NCBI GenBank assembly: GCA_016713585.1
Contig: JADJOV010000023.1
Coordinates: 372,001-436,000, forward strand
Reading direction: 5' to 3'
Source: Bdellovibrionales bacterium
GTDB lineage: Bacteria > Bdellovibrionota > Bdellovibrionia > Bdellovibrionales > Bdellovibrionaceae
Length of the DNA stretch: 64,000 bases
Shown here: piece after piece, positions 1-11,025 of the stretch
Numbering within the stretch: position 1 is the first letter of the stretch
Layout of the letters: each line of letters begins with the position of its first letter
Position numbers and translations under genes: made by a program
Notes under the pieces: generated by a model
Databases searched by the model: none
Seen by the model: only the letters and a program-made list of their open reading frames with translations
What the model was told of the DNA's origin: nothing

Positions 1-116
1 GAATGGAAACATCAGATAAACGCATGACCTGTTCCCTCTCTCGTTAAGTGCATTAGTGCAGAAGATAACACCTAAGATTGACAGCTTGCAAGAATCCGTT
101 TACCGATATATGGGCC

Positions 117-1568
117 ATGAAACACAAATTCTTAATTCTCTTAAATCTAAATTGCTTTTTGTTTTTTTGCTTGACTGAGCCCGCTGTCGGTATGCCTCTC
201 TCACAGGATCAAGTCATTGCTCTAGTTTTGAAGCAGGGTCTAAAGACAAAGGAAATTCAATTTCAGTTTGCGCAAAATCAGCTAGCAGAAGTCCTGGCTC
301 TTTCTTCCTTTGATTGGAAACTTAATTTGGAGTCGGGTTTTGAATATGACCGCTCTCGAGCTTGGTCTCCATTTGTTGCCGCGAACTCTAAATATGAACG
401 AATCAGAACAACGCTTGGCCTCCAAAAACAATTGACGTCGGGAACCCTTTTGGGCTTCGAAATCAATCGGCTCTCCTTTAAATCAGAGGTCGGCCCAAGT
501 GCCTCCACGACCTCCACCTCAGCGATTCCAACCCAGGCAAGCCAAGAAAGCTACGGTCTACTCCTTGAACAGTCCCTTTGGGGAAATGCCTTTGGGGAAT
601 CAGATCGTGCCATTGTGTCGGCTGCTCGCAAAAACACCCTTGCCTCCGATATGACCCAAATTGATGAACTTGAAAAAATAGTGCTCGAGACTCTTCGTCA
701 GTTTTGGGAGTCTTCCGTGGCCGCAAAAACCTATACCCAAGCTGTTGCCGCCCGCGGTCGCTATCAACGGCTGCTCGATTCTGCGCGACGAAAAACTAAA
801 CTTGGTTTTGCAAATCCTGGAGAGCTTTCTCTGGCCCAGGCCGAAGTCGAACTCCGCGACCAAGCCGTGAGTAATGCAAAAACTGAGGCCTTGCTGAAGC
901 AAGAAAATCTTGTGACGGCCCTCAATCTTAAGCCCGGCACCATGCTGGAATTTCTTTTGCCTCCACTGAGCTCTCAGCCGACCCAGTCCAGTGCCCCAGC
1001 GATCAGTCAAACTCGGCTCCTTCAAGCACAAAAACTTAAGGCTGAAGCCTCTGAGGATTTGCTCGCGGCCGCCAGATCCAGGAATGCGCCATCTTTGAGC
1101 TTTGTCGCAAAGTCCTATCTATCTGGAGCTGATGAGACCGATTCAAATAGTTTCAATGCCGCGATGAGTGGCGTGAATCCAAAATACTATGTAGGAATGA
1201 AGTTCAGTCATTCATTTGGCTCTGACCTGCGACAAGAGGAAATTCGCAATAAGCAGGCGATGGCCGATCTGGAAAAATCAAAGCTCAGTCGCCTGACCCT
1301 TGAAAATGCGGACTTGCTCAATCAAGCCCTGCGAAAGGTTCAGTCGACCAGTGAGATTGCTCAAAGCGCAGCGAGACTCAATGATTTTCGCAAAGCGATC
1401 GTCCAAGAACTCACTGTTTCCTACGGACAGGGCCGCGTGGACCTTCGAGCCCTGATCGAGGCTATGAACAATGAACTTAGCGCCGAAGTGATCCTCACTC
1501 GAACCATCGGCGACGCCCAAATGGCCCAGCTGGAGCTGGCCGCCCTGAAGGATGAACTTATTCACTGA
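117..1568 (+). CDS. TolC-family outer membrane efflux protein
   Basis: The 483-residue product has an N-terminal signal peptide (about residues 1-25, hydrophobic core ILLNLNCFLFF). The rest is the helical, Ala/Leu/Glu-rich pattern of the OEP/TolC family, with two similar halves; the stretch around residues 220-270, with LGFANPGELSLAQAEVELR, is the typical helical hairpin start. TolC proteins form the outer-membrane and periplasmic channel of tripartite exporters. I chose the ATG at 117 because it begins the signal peptide; a TTG at 78 would put a non-hydrophobic extension in front of it. No inner-membrane pump or adaptor gene is adjacent, so the partner is unknown. A weak hairpin follows the stop. 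Confidence 0.85.
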   Translation: MKHKFLILLNLNCFLFFCLTEPAVGMPLSQDQVIALVLKQGLKTKEIQFQFAQNQLAEVLALSSFDWKLNLESGFEYDRSRAWSPFVAANSKYERIRTTLGLQKQLTSGTLLGFEINRLSFKSEVGPSASTTSTSAIPTQASQESYGLLLEQSLWGNAFGESDRAIVSAARKNTLASDMTQIDELEKIVLETLRQFWESSVAAKTYTQAVAARGRYQRLLDSARRKTKLGFANPGELSLAQAEVELRDQAVSNAKTEALLKQENLVTALNLKPGTMLEFLLPPLSSQPTQSSAPAISQTRLLQAQKLKAEASEDLLAAARSRNAPSLSFVAKSYLSGADETDSNSFNAAMSGVNPKYYVGMKFSHSFGSDLRQEEIRNKQAMADLEKSKLSRLTLENADLLNQALRKVQSTSEIAQSAARLNDFRKAIVQELTVSYGQGRVDLRALIEAMNNELSAEVILTRTIGDAQMAQLELAALKDELIH

Positions 1569-1581
1569 CCTGGCCACAGGG

Positions 1582-1602
1582 CGGAGCCACAAAACAGCTC
1601 CG
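1582..1602 (+). terminator. Possible weak terminator after the TolC-like gene
   Basis: CGGAGC pairs perfectly with GCTCCG across a 9-nt loop and is followed by a short T-run (ATTTTAC). It lies 14 nt after the stop, between two convergent genes. The stem is only 6 bp, so activity is uncertain. Confidence 0.35.
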
Positions 1603-1637
1603 ATTTTACATAGGCAATATTGGCGGTCTAACAGGCT

Positions 1638-3981
1638 CTACAGGGCTTTCCAAGTATCATCAAACGTATTTGCTATTTCCTCAAGCTTATCATTGTTCAT
1701 ACTTGAGTCTGATTTCAAAATGGCATCAGTCGCGTCCTGAATTTTCTTTCCAAGATCTGTTATAGTAATTTGCAGCTGACCGCGTTTTGTTGCATCCAAG
1801 TGTTTTTCTTCAGCATCCCAATATTTTTGCATCTGCAAAACTATTACCTCATTCTGTTTATGCATTAGTTCTGGAGTTATACTTGCATAAGGAAAAATAA
1901 TTTGTTCGTTTTGCTCGGTAACCATATACGCGCCATCCATATCCCAAAATTTCGTGCTGCTATTTTGCGGTGGTCCTTGAGTTCGGTTCAAGAATGCCAA
2001 ATAATCTGCCACGAGGTTTGGTGCATTTCGGATCATCACTGCATTATTTGTGTCCATAAAATAACTGCGTACATCCGCATTGGCCGACCCGATGATAATA
2101 TCATCTCCTAAAACAGAAATTTTTGTGTGCAATGACTTGTTATCGTTTTTTATACCTTTTGCTTGCATTTCTTTCTTGCTGCCATCATAGGTTCCAACAA
2201 GTGGAGGTATTCCGAGTATTTCAATGTCGCTTTCTTATTGTTCCATTTACTTGCAAAATCAAATTTAAACAGAGAGGCCAACTGATACCTTGCAAAAACA
2301 TTAAGCACATTAAGGTCTGTCGTTCCAAATGAGTTTGTAATTATTTGAATATCTACGTTGCTGCAATTCCAGGTACCGTCCAACGCCTTGCCAATCGCCT
2401 TAGTCAGACCAGATGGCAATAGGAAATATGCCGAGTGAAGGACAATTCGCTTACGAGTTTTGCCTTTAGCTGCAACCGCACAAGTATTTTCGATCCCACG
2501 AATCCAAGCCGCGTGTATACCCTTTCCAGAGGAATTTTCTTTGCCAATTTCAGATCCATAAATCCTATTTAAATTAGCATCATCCTTTTTAAAAGATAAA
2601 TTTTCTAAATAGTAGACCTGAGCTTGTGGATCTTTCACAGAATCATCCGCCAAAGAAAAAGGAGATTTCCCATCAGCTTCCCGCCAGTTGAACTTTGCTG
2701 TTTTTTCCGATTTGCCCCTAATTTCACCCATCCTAGCGATGTTCGACTTATTGGTCTTAACAACGGCTGCCAACCGGGCCGACATTGACTGATACCCTTG
2801 CATTTTAACGATCTGGGTATTGACACATTCCTCAATATTTAAAGCCGCGCCTTGCATACAACTCTGAAGGGCCATCTGAAATGGAATTGTATTGATATCG
2901 TACTCACTTGGAACTAAGGCCTCGACTTCGTCCATACTTCCTACCAGTCCGCCACTGCTGTTCTTAAACTGAACAAGTCGATCAAAGCTGGCTTCTATCT
3001 GTAGGGCCGCCGTGAAATCGCGTCCCATCAGCAACCATCAGCTTATGATGGGTATAGTCAGTCATATGCTGAGAATCTTTGTTTGTGCCCAACGAAATCG
3101 AGGTAATACCTGTCAATGTGTTCATCATGTCCACGAGAGGTGTTCCTTGAGCTGAAAGAACTGTATTGAGTTTCATTTTTTGCGCCAAGATCGCCACCAC
3201 TTTTTGCTCTAACATATAGTTTTGGCATACCTTTCAATTTTGTTTTGTCCTCTTTGGTTAATGCCGCGTACTTCCCTTTGACGACTTCAGGTTTAACTTG
3301 GCCTCCCAATCCTACGGAAATTTTCAAAAGGTCAGGGTTTTTCCCGTAAAGACCTGTTAGGTACATTCTTGAAAACCAAGTGGTTTTGCTATTAGCATAA
3401 ATCTGGTCCACCATTGGCTGTTTTGCCTGGGCACAAGCATTGTTTTCATTAGATACCGCTGGATCTGGGCAAGGAATTGTCTGATAGATGGCATTCTTTA
3501 GGACATCCTGCGCGGGCAGTCCATAGAAATAGACCTCAAGATTCCGGCCGCCTTTTTCCTTCATATACTTGAATAGATCAATCCGCCCGTAGTTTGTCAG
3601 AAAATCCACAAGCAAAGTCACTTTCACGCCTCTTTTGGCCGCGGTAACAATTGCATTTGTAAGTTCTGAACTGGTGTGGTCATCACTAAATATATAGTAT
3701 ACCATCCTCAATTAGGTTTTTGCATTTTTGACTATATTTAGTTTACTTTCATAAGATTCAAAATTGTCAGTAATTAAACGGGCATTTTTTGCATCAAACG
3801 GGCCAGCAGACGCGAATTTTGCCAACTCCAAATCGGAAAGCACTCGGGCTTCTTTGCTATCAAACGGCGAAGGCTCACCTTCACTCGCCACTCCACGACG
3901 AACCCCATTCTGAGTGGTTGAGCATGCCGCCATAACTAAAACAGTCCCAACAAGCCAGCCAAATCTAAATTTCAAATTCAT
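1638..3981 (-). pseudogene. Phospholipase D-family lipoprotein, disrupted
   Basis: This is one coding region of about 780 codons, read here in four pieces (3981-3712, 3711-3058, 3215-2982, 3034-2150, 2168-1638). It begins with a lipoprotein signal peptide (lipobox VMAAC, residues 16-20). Two HKD motifs identify the PLD superfamily: HHKLMVADG near 3035, followed by a GG-containing loop, and HTKISVLGDD-IIIGSAN near 2110. The second has Gly rather than Asp at the usual eighth position, with Asp one residue later. Enzymes of this type hydrolyse or transfer phosphodiester head groups, and this one would be envelope-anchored. An in-frame TAA (3714-3712) interrupts the conserved stretch KNAKT/LRMVYYIFSDD. 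The shift near 2168 is mended by lengthening AAA to AAAA. Damage could be true decay, sequence error, or both. Confidence 0.75.
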
Positions 3982-4307
3982 CTTATAATCTCCCCATCCA
4001 TGAGTTACATTTAACCAAACAGATTTTCTCAGTCTAATGGAAGTTAATCACAAAATCTCGCTCATTTTCCCCAAGACGGCTGGATAGCGGCCACAACATT
4101 ATTTCTAGACTAAGATCTTGATTTGCTGCTCTGCCCTACTCGGCTCTAGTCCAACCGACCCAGCCCAGGCCCACCCCAACCTCTCTTCAGATACTAGTAT
4201 TTCTATGCAATCCCGAGGTCTTGAATTCCGGATTTGTTAGTATCACTTAAAAATAATTGACATCGCTACCATCAGAAAGTACATTTTCCCCAAGGAAGTT
4301 GAATCAG
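3982..4307. other. Intergenic region between divergent genes
   Basis: This 326-bp stretch separates the minus-strand PLD lipoprotein from the plus-strand RAYT. It must hold both promoters, but I see no clear -35/-10 pair. A C-rich segment lies at about 4141-4185. No coding sequence or strong hairpin is apparent. Confidence 0.4.
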
Positions 4308-4892
4308 ATGAAAAGACATAAAAAATCAAAACCCGACCAGCTGTCCTTCTTTAAAAAGAAGGCCTTAAGACAGTTCGGCGGCGCCCTGCTCAAAGGTAAC
4401 GCCAAGATTGCTAGGCCACTGTCGACCAAAGAAGCTGTCCATTTAGTTTTGAAGTCCGGACAAGCCCTCGGTACGAAGTCGATGCTGCATACTTATAATG
4501 TCAGGAAGATTGATGAAATAATTAGAACCCATGCGAGGCTGTGCCGAATACGACTCTATCATTTAGTCAATGTGGGTAATCATCTTCATCTGGTCATTAA
4601 GCTCGATGATCGCAAAGAATTTTCAAAATTTATTCGAGTGATCACGGGGCTTATTGCCCGGCATGTGTTGAAATCCCAGCGGGGTGCTGCTGGTGAATCA
4701 TCAGCAGCAGGATATGAAAGAAATCAGTTCTGGGTGGCTCGCCCTTTCACGCGACTCATTGCCCGGGGTAGGGATTACCAATATATTACTAAGTACATGA
4801 AAAAAAATATCAATGATGCCAAACGATGCTTTATCGCTTGGGGTTTTGATATGACGGATCCGATGTTGATTCAAATACTCAATACGGGTTAG
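4308..4892 (+). CDS. REP-associated tyrosine transposase (RAYT, Y1/IS200-like)
   Basis: The 194-residue protein carries the HUH motif as NVGNHLHLVIKL (about residues 86-97) and the downstream family block FWVARPFTRLIARGRDYQY, then YMKKN, which supplies the expected catalytic-tyrosine region. RAYTs are single-copy Y1-family DNA nickases thought to move REP palindromes rather than themselves. The start at 4308 is preceded by AGGAAG; a start at 4257 is in frame but adds a poorly conserved leader. The gene looks intact, unlike a second copy at 19.6-20.1 kb. Its 3' end runs into a 21-bp sequence repeated 197 bp downstream. Confidence 0.85.
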   Translation: MKRHKKSKPDQLSFFKKKALRQFGGALLKGNAKIARPLSTKEAVHLVLKSGQALGTKSMLHTYNVRKIDEIIRTHARLCRIRLYHLVNVGNHLHLVIKLDDRKEFSKFIRVITGLIARHVLKSQRGAAGESSAAGYERNQFWVARPFTRLIARGRDYQYITKYMKKNINDAKRCFIAWGFDMTDPMLIQILNTG

Positions 4893-4908
4893 GGCCCGCG
4901 CAACAATA
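4888..4908 (+). repeat. 21-bp direct repeat, copy 1
   Basis: GTTAGGGCCCGCGCAACAAT and one further base recur at 5085-5105 with one mismatch. This copy spans the RAYT stop codon. Confidence 0.7.
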
Positions 4909-5084
4909 AATGGTACAAGGTCTCGCGCCGTGGAATTTGTGGCAGATCGAGGCGGAGGGATGAGGGGCTTGCCCAATTGCGCGGACCCTTAGCTTTGTTT
5001 ATGGGGAATCAGGCTGATGACCTCTTGGGATTTTGCAGATTCGCCGCAATGCGCGATTGATCAATGCAAAATCATTGCTTACTA

Positions 5085-5105
5085 GTTAGGGCCCACGCAA
5101 CAATA
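5085..5105 (+). repeat. 21-bp direct repeat, copy 2
   Basis: GTTAGGGCCCACGCAACAAT and one further base match 4888-4908 at 20 of 21 positions. It lies just upstream of metG. The 176 bp between the copies hold no recognisable gene. Confidence 0.7.
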
Positions 5106-5135
5106 GCTACCACGGCGACCGTGGAGAAGGATCAA

Positions 5136-7172
5136 ATGACTCCAAAGAAAATTCTGGCCACCGCAGCCCTTCCCTACGCCAATGGCGAAGTTCATCTTGG
5201 ACATCTCTTAGAGCATCTCCAGGTCGACATTTGGTGTCGAGCCCAGCGAATGATTGGCCACGATTGTATTTTTGTCTGCGCCGATGACACCCACGGAACT
5301 CCGATTATGATTCGAGCCCGGGAAGAAGGAATTACTCCAGAGAACCTTATTGCCCGAGCCCATAGTGAACATATGGCTGATTTTAGAGATCTTTTGATTC
5401 AACACAATATCTATTCTTCAACTAACTCTCCAGAGAACAAAGAACTCTGTGAAGAATTTTTTCACAAAATGAAGGCCCGTGGTCACACAACAATTCGCCC
5501 CGTCGAACAACAGTACTGCCCCACGACAAGATGTTTTGCCTGATCGCTTCGTCAAAGGGACCTGTCCAAATTGTGGGGCTTTGGATCAATATGGTGATTC
5601 CTGCGATTCTTGTGGCGCTACCTACAGCCCCAGCGAACTCAAGAGTCCTCATTGTTATTTGTGTGGAACAACTCCCATAAAAAAATCAACGGAACATGTT
5701 TTCTTTAAACTCAATGACTTTAGGGATGAGCTTGCCAGCTGGCTACCCAAACATACACAGAGCGAAGTTGCGGCCAAGATGATGGAGTGGTTCAAAGAGC
5801 CCCTCCGGGATTGGGACATCTCTCGGGATGCTCCGTATTTTGGTTTTTCCATTCCTGGGACAGAAAATAAGTTTTTTTATGTATGGGTCGATGCCCCCAT
5901 GGGATATGTCTCATCGACGAAAATATGGTGTCAACAAAACAACAAAAATTTTGACGACTACTGGAAATCAGATTCCAAAGCCGAGGTCTACCACTTCATT
6001 GGGAAAGATATCACCTACTTCCATACTTTGTTTTGGCCTGCCCTCTTAAAGAGCGCTGATTTTCGAACTCCGACCGCTGTTCATACCCATGGCTTTATCA
6101 CTCTGAATGGGGAACGGATGAGTAAATCCCGCGGCCATTTTATTTCTATACGCACTTATCTGAACCATCTGCAGGCTGAGTTCATTCGTTACTACCTGGC
6201 CACCAAACTGAACTCAAAAGTCGAAGATATGGATTTCAATCTTGAAGACTTTCAAGGAAAAGTGAACTCAGACTTAATCGGAAAAATTACAAATCTGGGC
6301 TCGCGAGGGGCCCAGATGTTAAGCAAATTTTGACTCACCTGGAAATGAGCGAACCTGATTCAAAGGGTCAGCTTCTCATCAGTGAGGCCCAAGCCTGCTG
6401 CGAGGTTAATTGAGCGTCCTTCACTGATCAAGGAATTTTACCAAGCCACTCCCACGAGATTCGACTTCTCGCTGACAAAGCTAATAAATATTTTGATGAC
6501 CATGCTCCGTGGAAGTTGGTCACTGCTGACCCAGAGCTCACACAAAAGGTCCTGACGACCACTCTGAATTTATTCAGAATTATCACCATCTACCTGACCC
6601 CCGTCCTTCCTGAATTTAGCGCCAAAGTTTCCGAGCTTTTTGGGGAAAAGCCGTATCAAGAATTTAAAACTGTTCACCAAGTTTTGACTTCTCGTCAGAT
6701 TGGTCTCTATAAGCATTTAATGACACGTATTGATCCGCTGAAGGTCAAAGCCATGATGGATGAATCGAAGTCCATCGCCGAAAAATTGATGGCCCTTAAA
6801 GCCAAGGCCAAAACAAACACCACGACCACGTCGCCACAGTCGGCAGGAAAAATTGGCATTGATGATTTTTTGAAAGTTGACCTCCGGGTTGCACAGATTC
6901 TTTCAGCTGAAATTATCCCCGAAGCCGACAAACTCCTTCGCCTGAAAGTCAGCCTTGGCGACGAAACTCGCCAAATTATTGCTGGCATTCGCTCCGCCTA
7001 TAAACCCGAGGATTTGGTTGGAAGAATGACTATCATTGTGGCCAATTTGGAGCCTCGGAAAATGAAATTTGGCATGTCCGAAGGAATGGTGTTGGCTGCC
7101 GGCACCGGTGGCTCTGATTTGTTTATTTTAAGTCCTGATTCGGGAGCAAAGCCTGGGCAAAGAATTAAGTAA
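5136..7172 (+). CDS. metG: Methionyl-tRNA synthetase, frameshifted
   Basis: This enzyme charges tRNA-Met in the cytoplasm. The HIGH-type motif is PYANGEVHLGH (residues 12-22), a four-knuckle zinc region follows (CPNCG, CDSCG, CYLCG), and the KMSKS loop appears as ERMSKS near 6115-6132. The C-terminus has the Trbp111-like tRNA-binding domain (DFLKVDLRVAQI to FGMSEGMVL). The ATG at 5136 starts the conserved TPKKILATAALPY stretch and has GAGAAGGA upstream. The frame breaks several times. Adding one C at 5519-5522, one T at 5534-5537, one T at 6328-6331 and one C at 6451-6453 restores the family sequence; a further shift lies near 6393. As an essential gene it is very probably intact in the cell. 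trmH follows after 2 nt. Confidence 0.9.
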
Positions 7173-7174
7173 AC

Positions 7175-7971
7175 ATGAGAAAAAAAATTGAGTGGATTTA
7201 CTCTTGTTTTCTTTCCCTTGAGAAGAACCACGCTGTCAGTGGTTTTGAATCCCCAGTTTTTTTGGAGTTGCTCAAAGCTCTTCAGTCCCTTGAGGGCCAA
7301 GAAGACGTCGAAATTCTAAAAATATTTTCGATACACCTTCATTTGAATAAAGAAATGTCGCTGCGTGAGTTTATGTATTGGATTGTTCCCATCGAGCGGT
7401 ATTTAAACAAAAGCCTTAAGGACAATGACTTTGTTATTTTCAACAGAGATGTTCTTGATTCTCAGAAAAAATCCAAACCTCTTCCATTGATTGTTATTTT
7501 GGACAATATTCGAAGTAGCTTTAACGTCGGATCAATCTTTAGAACTGCCGAAGCGTTTAATATCGAAAAAATAATCCTCACTGGCTACTCCCCGATCCCT
7601 CTAATCCCAAGACCCAGAAGACCACACTCGGTAGTCATCAACACATTGAATGGGATTCACACCCAAAGTGTTTGGATTTAATCTCCGAACTCAAAAAGCA
7701 AAATATCCATGTCATTGCCGCCGAAACGACCAATCATGCGAAAAATCTTTCGGCATCGTTTGATTTCGAAAAAAAATCAGCTATTGTCTTTGGAAATGAG
7801 CGTTTTGGACTGGATCCTCAGGTGATTCAGGCCTGCGACGAAACTCGAAAAATTTCCCTGCAAGGCTTTAAAAACTCTCTGAATGTTGCTAACTGTGTAA
7901 GTATTTTCACCTATGAATTCTCTAGACAGTATCAACTCGCTCTGGAGGAAGGAACCTTTCGGGATCCTTAA
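7175..7971 (+). CDS. TrmH/SpoU-family RNA 2'-O-methyltransferase, frameshifted
   Basis: This is a knotted SAM-dependent RNA ribose methyltransferase. All three SPOUT motifs are visible: NVGSIFRTAEAFN (motif 1), FGNERFGLDP (motif 2) and NSLNVANCVSIFTYE (motif 3). The N-terminal 90 residues are a helical extension. Motif 1 sits in the first frame, motifs 2 and 3 in another. The shift lies near 7600, where adding an A (CTAATCCC to CTAAATCCC) gives a continuous product through LGSHQHIEWD. It follows metG by 2 nt and is probably co-transcribed. The tRNA or rRNA target cannot be told from sequence. Confidence 0.8.
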
Positions 7972-8112
7972 CCGCTGAAACACTCGTGGTTAAACCAGAA
8001 AGGCAATGCACACCCCCAATTTCGCCAGAACCACGATTTCCGGTTGCAAACCCAACAAGTTCTGTTAATAGAATGCGACCCTAAAACTGAGAGAAACAGA
8101 AAAGAGTCAACT

Positions 8113-10306
8113 ATGTTTTTATACTTAGCCATTCCAATAAGGACCCTCACCATCTTCATGGTGATCCTGAGCTTTCAATCCACCGGATTCGCCGGTCAAT
8201 TTTCGCCAGATCAAGAGCTCTGGTCCCAGTCTACCAAGATATTCGAAGACGAAGACAAGGCGGTGCCCGCCACGCGACTGCTTTCTTTAAAATCAAAACT
8301 GGGCTCCAATCCACTGAATCGAGTTCTTTCAGATCATTTATTAAATGATTATTCCGAATTTCAGGTTCAAATTCGTTCAAACTAAAATGGCTTGAGTCAC
8401 CTGGAGACCTTCGCTCCAATTGGCTCGCGTATGTGAAGTCCGAGGTTTCACCTTTGAGCATTTGCTCCGGATATTCAGAATATTCAAAATATTATTACAT
8501 CGAAATACAAGTTCCCGCTGCAGAAAGAAAAGCGCGAGCTTGGAGCTCTCAGATTTGAAATTATTAAACCCGCGTGGGATAAGAATGATCAACTTGTACT
8601 CAAGAACACTGAAGACAAATCTGAACAGGTTATTGCTTAGCGATAGACTATTTTCCCAAACTCAGTTGACTTTAAGGGGCTCTCTCTCTCCGGATAAAAC
8701 AAAACTCAGCTTTATCGCCAGCTTAAATGGGTCCATCGACAATACCTTCCTTGTGATTTATGATATTCTTGGTCAAAAAATCCTCAAGCAATTTGAGATT
8801 AACGGCGCTTCGGTCATCTGGAGAGACTCACAGACCCTAATTGCGGCGAGTCCATATTCCAATTCTGTTGGCTGGGCCACAGAAATTTTCTATCTGGATG
8901 GCCAAGCCCCCCAGGTTTATTTGAGGACTGTAGTCGAGGACTACGGATCTTCTTGGTTAGGAACCTCCGTCGACGGAGACGAGAACATTGAATTTGTTCA
9001 TAGGAAAGACTCTGGCAAAATTCTGACTCTCAAAAAATTTCACGACGGCACGACTTTAACTAAAGAAAATTTCATTGACGAAGATGATCAGTATTTTTAT
9101 TTTAAAGCAGATGAACTCGGGTCTTCTGCCGGCGCCATCTTTCGTCTTAAGCTTGAACCGCTGAGTGTCCCCGAAAAGATTATTCCTGAGAACACCTGGG
9201 TTCTCGAAAACGCCTGGCTCAATGGGGAGGACTTCTTTCTCGTGACCTCATTCAAGGGCCAAAGCGCTCTTCGGATTGTTCACAAATCAAATTTGACTCA
9301 ACTTTTTCAAATGAGTCTCCCCACCTGCTGCGCTCTGATCGGTGCCGATTGGGAAATGCCGGCCAAAGAATCTCTGAAGTTGACTTTCAAAAATATTCTC
9401 AGTGATACCAAAGAGCTCTTGGTTAACACAAAGGAGCCTCTCCCTTCAGATCAGCTTCAAAATCAATTGCAGGAAGAACTTATTGCTAATTCAACTCTTG
9501 CTTTGGATGTCGAACTTAAGCTTATTGAGAGTTTTGATGGCTACATGGTCCCAATCACCATGATCAAAAAAAGGAATCTTCCACTTGATGGACAACGCCC
9601 AGTCTATATGGAAACCTACGGCGGATTTAATAGTAGCGGCTATCTTCAGATGCCCTTATCAAAGATCAAACTAGAATTTGTCAAGAACGGCGGGGTCTAT
9701 GTTGGAACCGGAGTTCGAGGTGGAAATGAAGGCGGGGCGAGTGGGTACTTTTCTGCGATTAAGGATAGAAAACTAACCAGCATCAAAGACCTCATCGCGG
9801 TGGCCCAAGGTTTGGTTAAACTCGGAGTGACTCAAAGTGAGAAAATTGTTTCTTTTGGGGCCTCAAACGGTGGCTTTGTGGTTGCCAGTGCCGGTCGTCT
9901 TTCCCCAGAATCTTTTGGTCTCGTCATTCCTATGAATGGTGTCCATGACCAACTTGGGTTTTCTAAGATGGACAGGTGGGGACTTTCCTGGTCTGCAGAC
10001 TACGGGGACACCCAGAATAGCTTGGATTTTAGAGCCATTATGAACCGTTCACCCTTGGAAATCCCTCAGAAGACTCAAGGCTCCTGCCAATTCCTGATCG
10101 TGAGCGGCGAAAATGACACTCGAGTTAACAAAATTCATTCATATAAACTCAAGGCGATTATGGACGAGTACTACCCGGGGCGAGCCTTGTTGCTTTCCGC
10201 AGACCATTCTGGACATGGAGCTATGACCGACAAGACCCAAAAAGGGGTGGAAACTGCGTCTCAGGTCTGGAGCTATATTTTTAAGTTTTCAAAGATAACA
10301 CTTTAG
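8113..10306 (+). CDS. Prolyl oligopeptidase family serine protease (S9), 5' end frameshifted
   Basis: The product, about 730 residues, has a signal peptide at the start (residues 1-27, ending STGFAG), so it is exported. The beta-propeller segment occupies the middle. The C-terminal alpha/beta hydrolase domain has the nucleophile in FGASNGGFV (near 9870), the Asp in VSGENDTRV (near 10115) and the His in ADHSGHGA (near 10205), in the S9 order Ser-Asp-His. S9 enzymes cut after proline in short peptides. The frame is broken several times between 8370 and 8640; matching segments such as KFPLQKEKRELGALRFEI are readable in another frame. From about 8640 to the stop the frame is open. A PilZ gene follows closely. 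Confidence 0.85.
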
Positions 10307-10315
10307 TTTTTTTCA

Positions 10316-10332
10316 CACCCTCCGATAGGGTG
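10316..10332 (+). promoter_or_regulatory. Hairpin enclosing the ribosome binding site of the PilZ gene
   Basis: CACCCT pairs perfectly with AGGGTG across a CCGAT loop. The AGGG on the 3' side is the only plausible Shine-Dalgarno for the ATG at 10336, so the stem could hold the site closed unless opened by ribosomes ending the upstream gene at 10306. Confidence 0.4.
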
Positions 10333-10335
10333 AAC

Positions 10336-11025
10336 ATGAAAGAAAATCGCGTTATTATCGTTGATACTTTAGATGAATCCACCGACCATTTTATAGAAAG
10401 TCTGCATGAGGCGGGGGCGACACATATTGAAACCCTGCTTGCCCGCGATTTGCTTCAAAGGGATCATATCCATACGGCCAATTTATTTCTTCTAAACTGC
10501 GGAAATCTGAGCGAAGCCATGATGTCGGGCCTGCTTGTTTTTGCAGGTAAAAATCCTACTTCACAGGTTTTGGTTTTAGCCCATGGCATATCTTTTTATG
10601 CCTATCGACAGGTTGCTGCGATGAAAAATATTTTCATTCTGCAAAGACCCTTTGATCCGACAATCTTTGACAGTCTGGCAAAGAAGATGCTCAGCAAGCA
10701 AAGCACGGATCTCGTGCGGCATTCTCGCTTTGTCACCAACGAGCCCGCCCGTATGATGGTCATGGAGACGGGACTGCTCATAGCGACACGAATGCGCAAC
10801 TACTCAGTTGGCGGCGCATTTTTGGAATACAAAGGGATCTCACTTCGGGTCGGACATAATCTTCATCTGAGTCTGCTCAATCAAGAAAGTTTCGATTCAA
10901 AAGATCGATTTCAACTCAACGCGAGAGTTCGCTGGATTCGAGAAGGTGAAAATCCTCTCAGCTCAGCTCGAGGAATTGGGGTTCAATTTATCGTCGAACC
11001 TCGTGATGTTGCGTCTGGAATGTAA
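10336..11025 (+). CDS. PilZ domain protein with receiver-like N-terminus
   Basis: Residues 1-120 resemble a CheY fold (MKENRVIIVD start, alternating strands and helices, LQRPFDPTIFDSLAKKML end) but have no clear phospho-acceptor: the third strand reads LFLLNCGNLS. The C-terminal half fits PilZ, with NYSVGGAFLE matching the (D/N)xSxxG motif. The preceding basic segment is RHSRF, so the usual RxxxR spacing is not exact. PilZ proteins bind cyclic di-GMP or act as its degenerate relatives in motility and envelope control. ATG 10336 is used; an in-frame GTG lies 6 nt upstream. It is probably in one transcript with the S9 peptidase. Confidence 0.7.
   Translation: MKENRVIIVDTLDESTDHFIESLHEAGATHIETLLARDLLQRDHIHTANLFLLNCGNLSEAMMSGLLVFAGKNPTSQVLVLAHGISFYAYRQVAAMKNIFILQRPFDPTIFDSLAKKMLSKQSTDLVRHSRFVTNEPARMMVMETGLLIATRMRNYSVGGAFLEYKGISLRVGHNLHLSLLNQESFDSKDRFQLNARVRWIREGENPLSSARGIGVQFIVEPRDVASGM

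Noticed and set aside
78..106. TTGACA with TACCGA 17 bp later as a promoter for the TolC-like gene
   Set aside because: The -10 match is poor and transcription would start only a few bases before the ATG at 117, leaving no room for a ribosome site.
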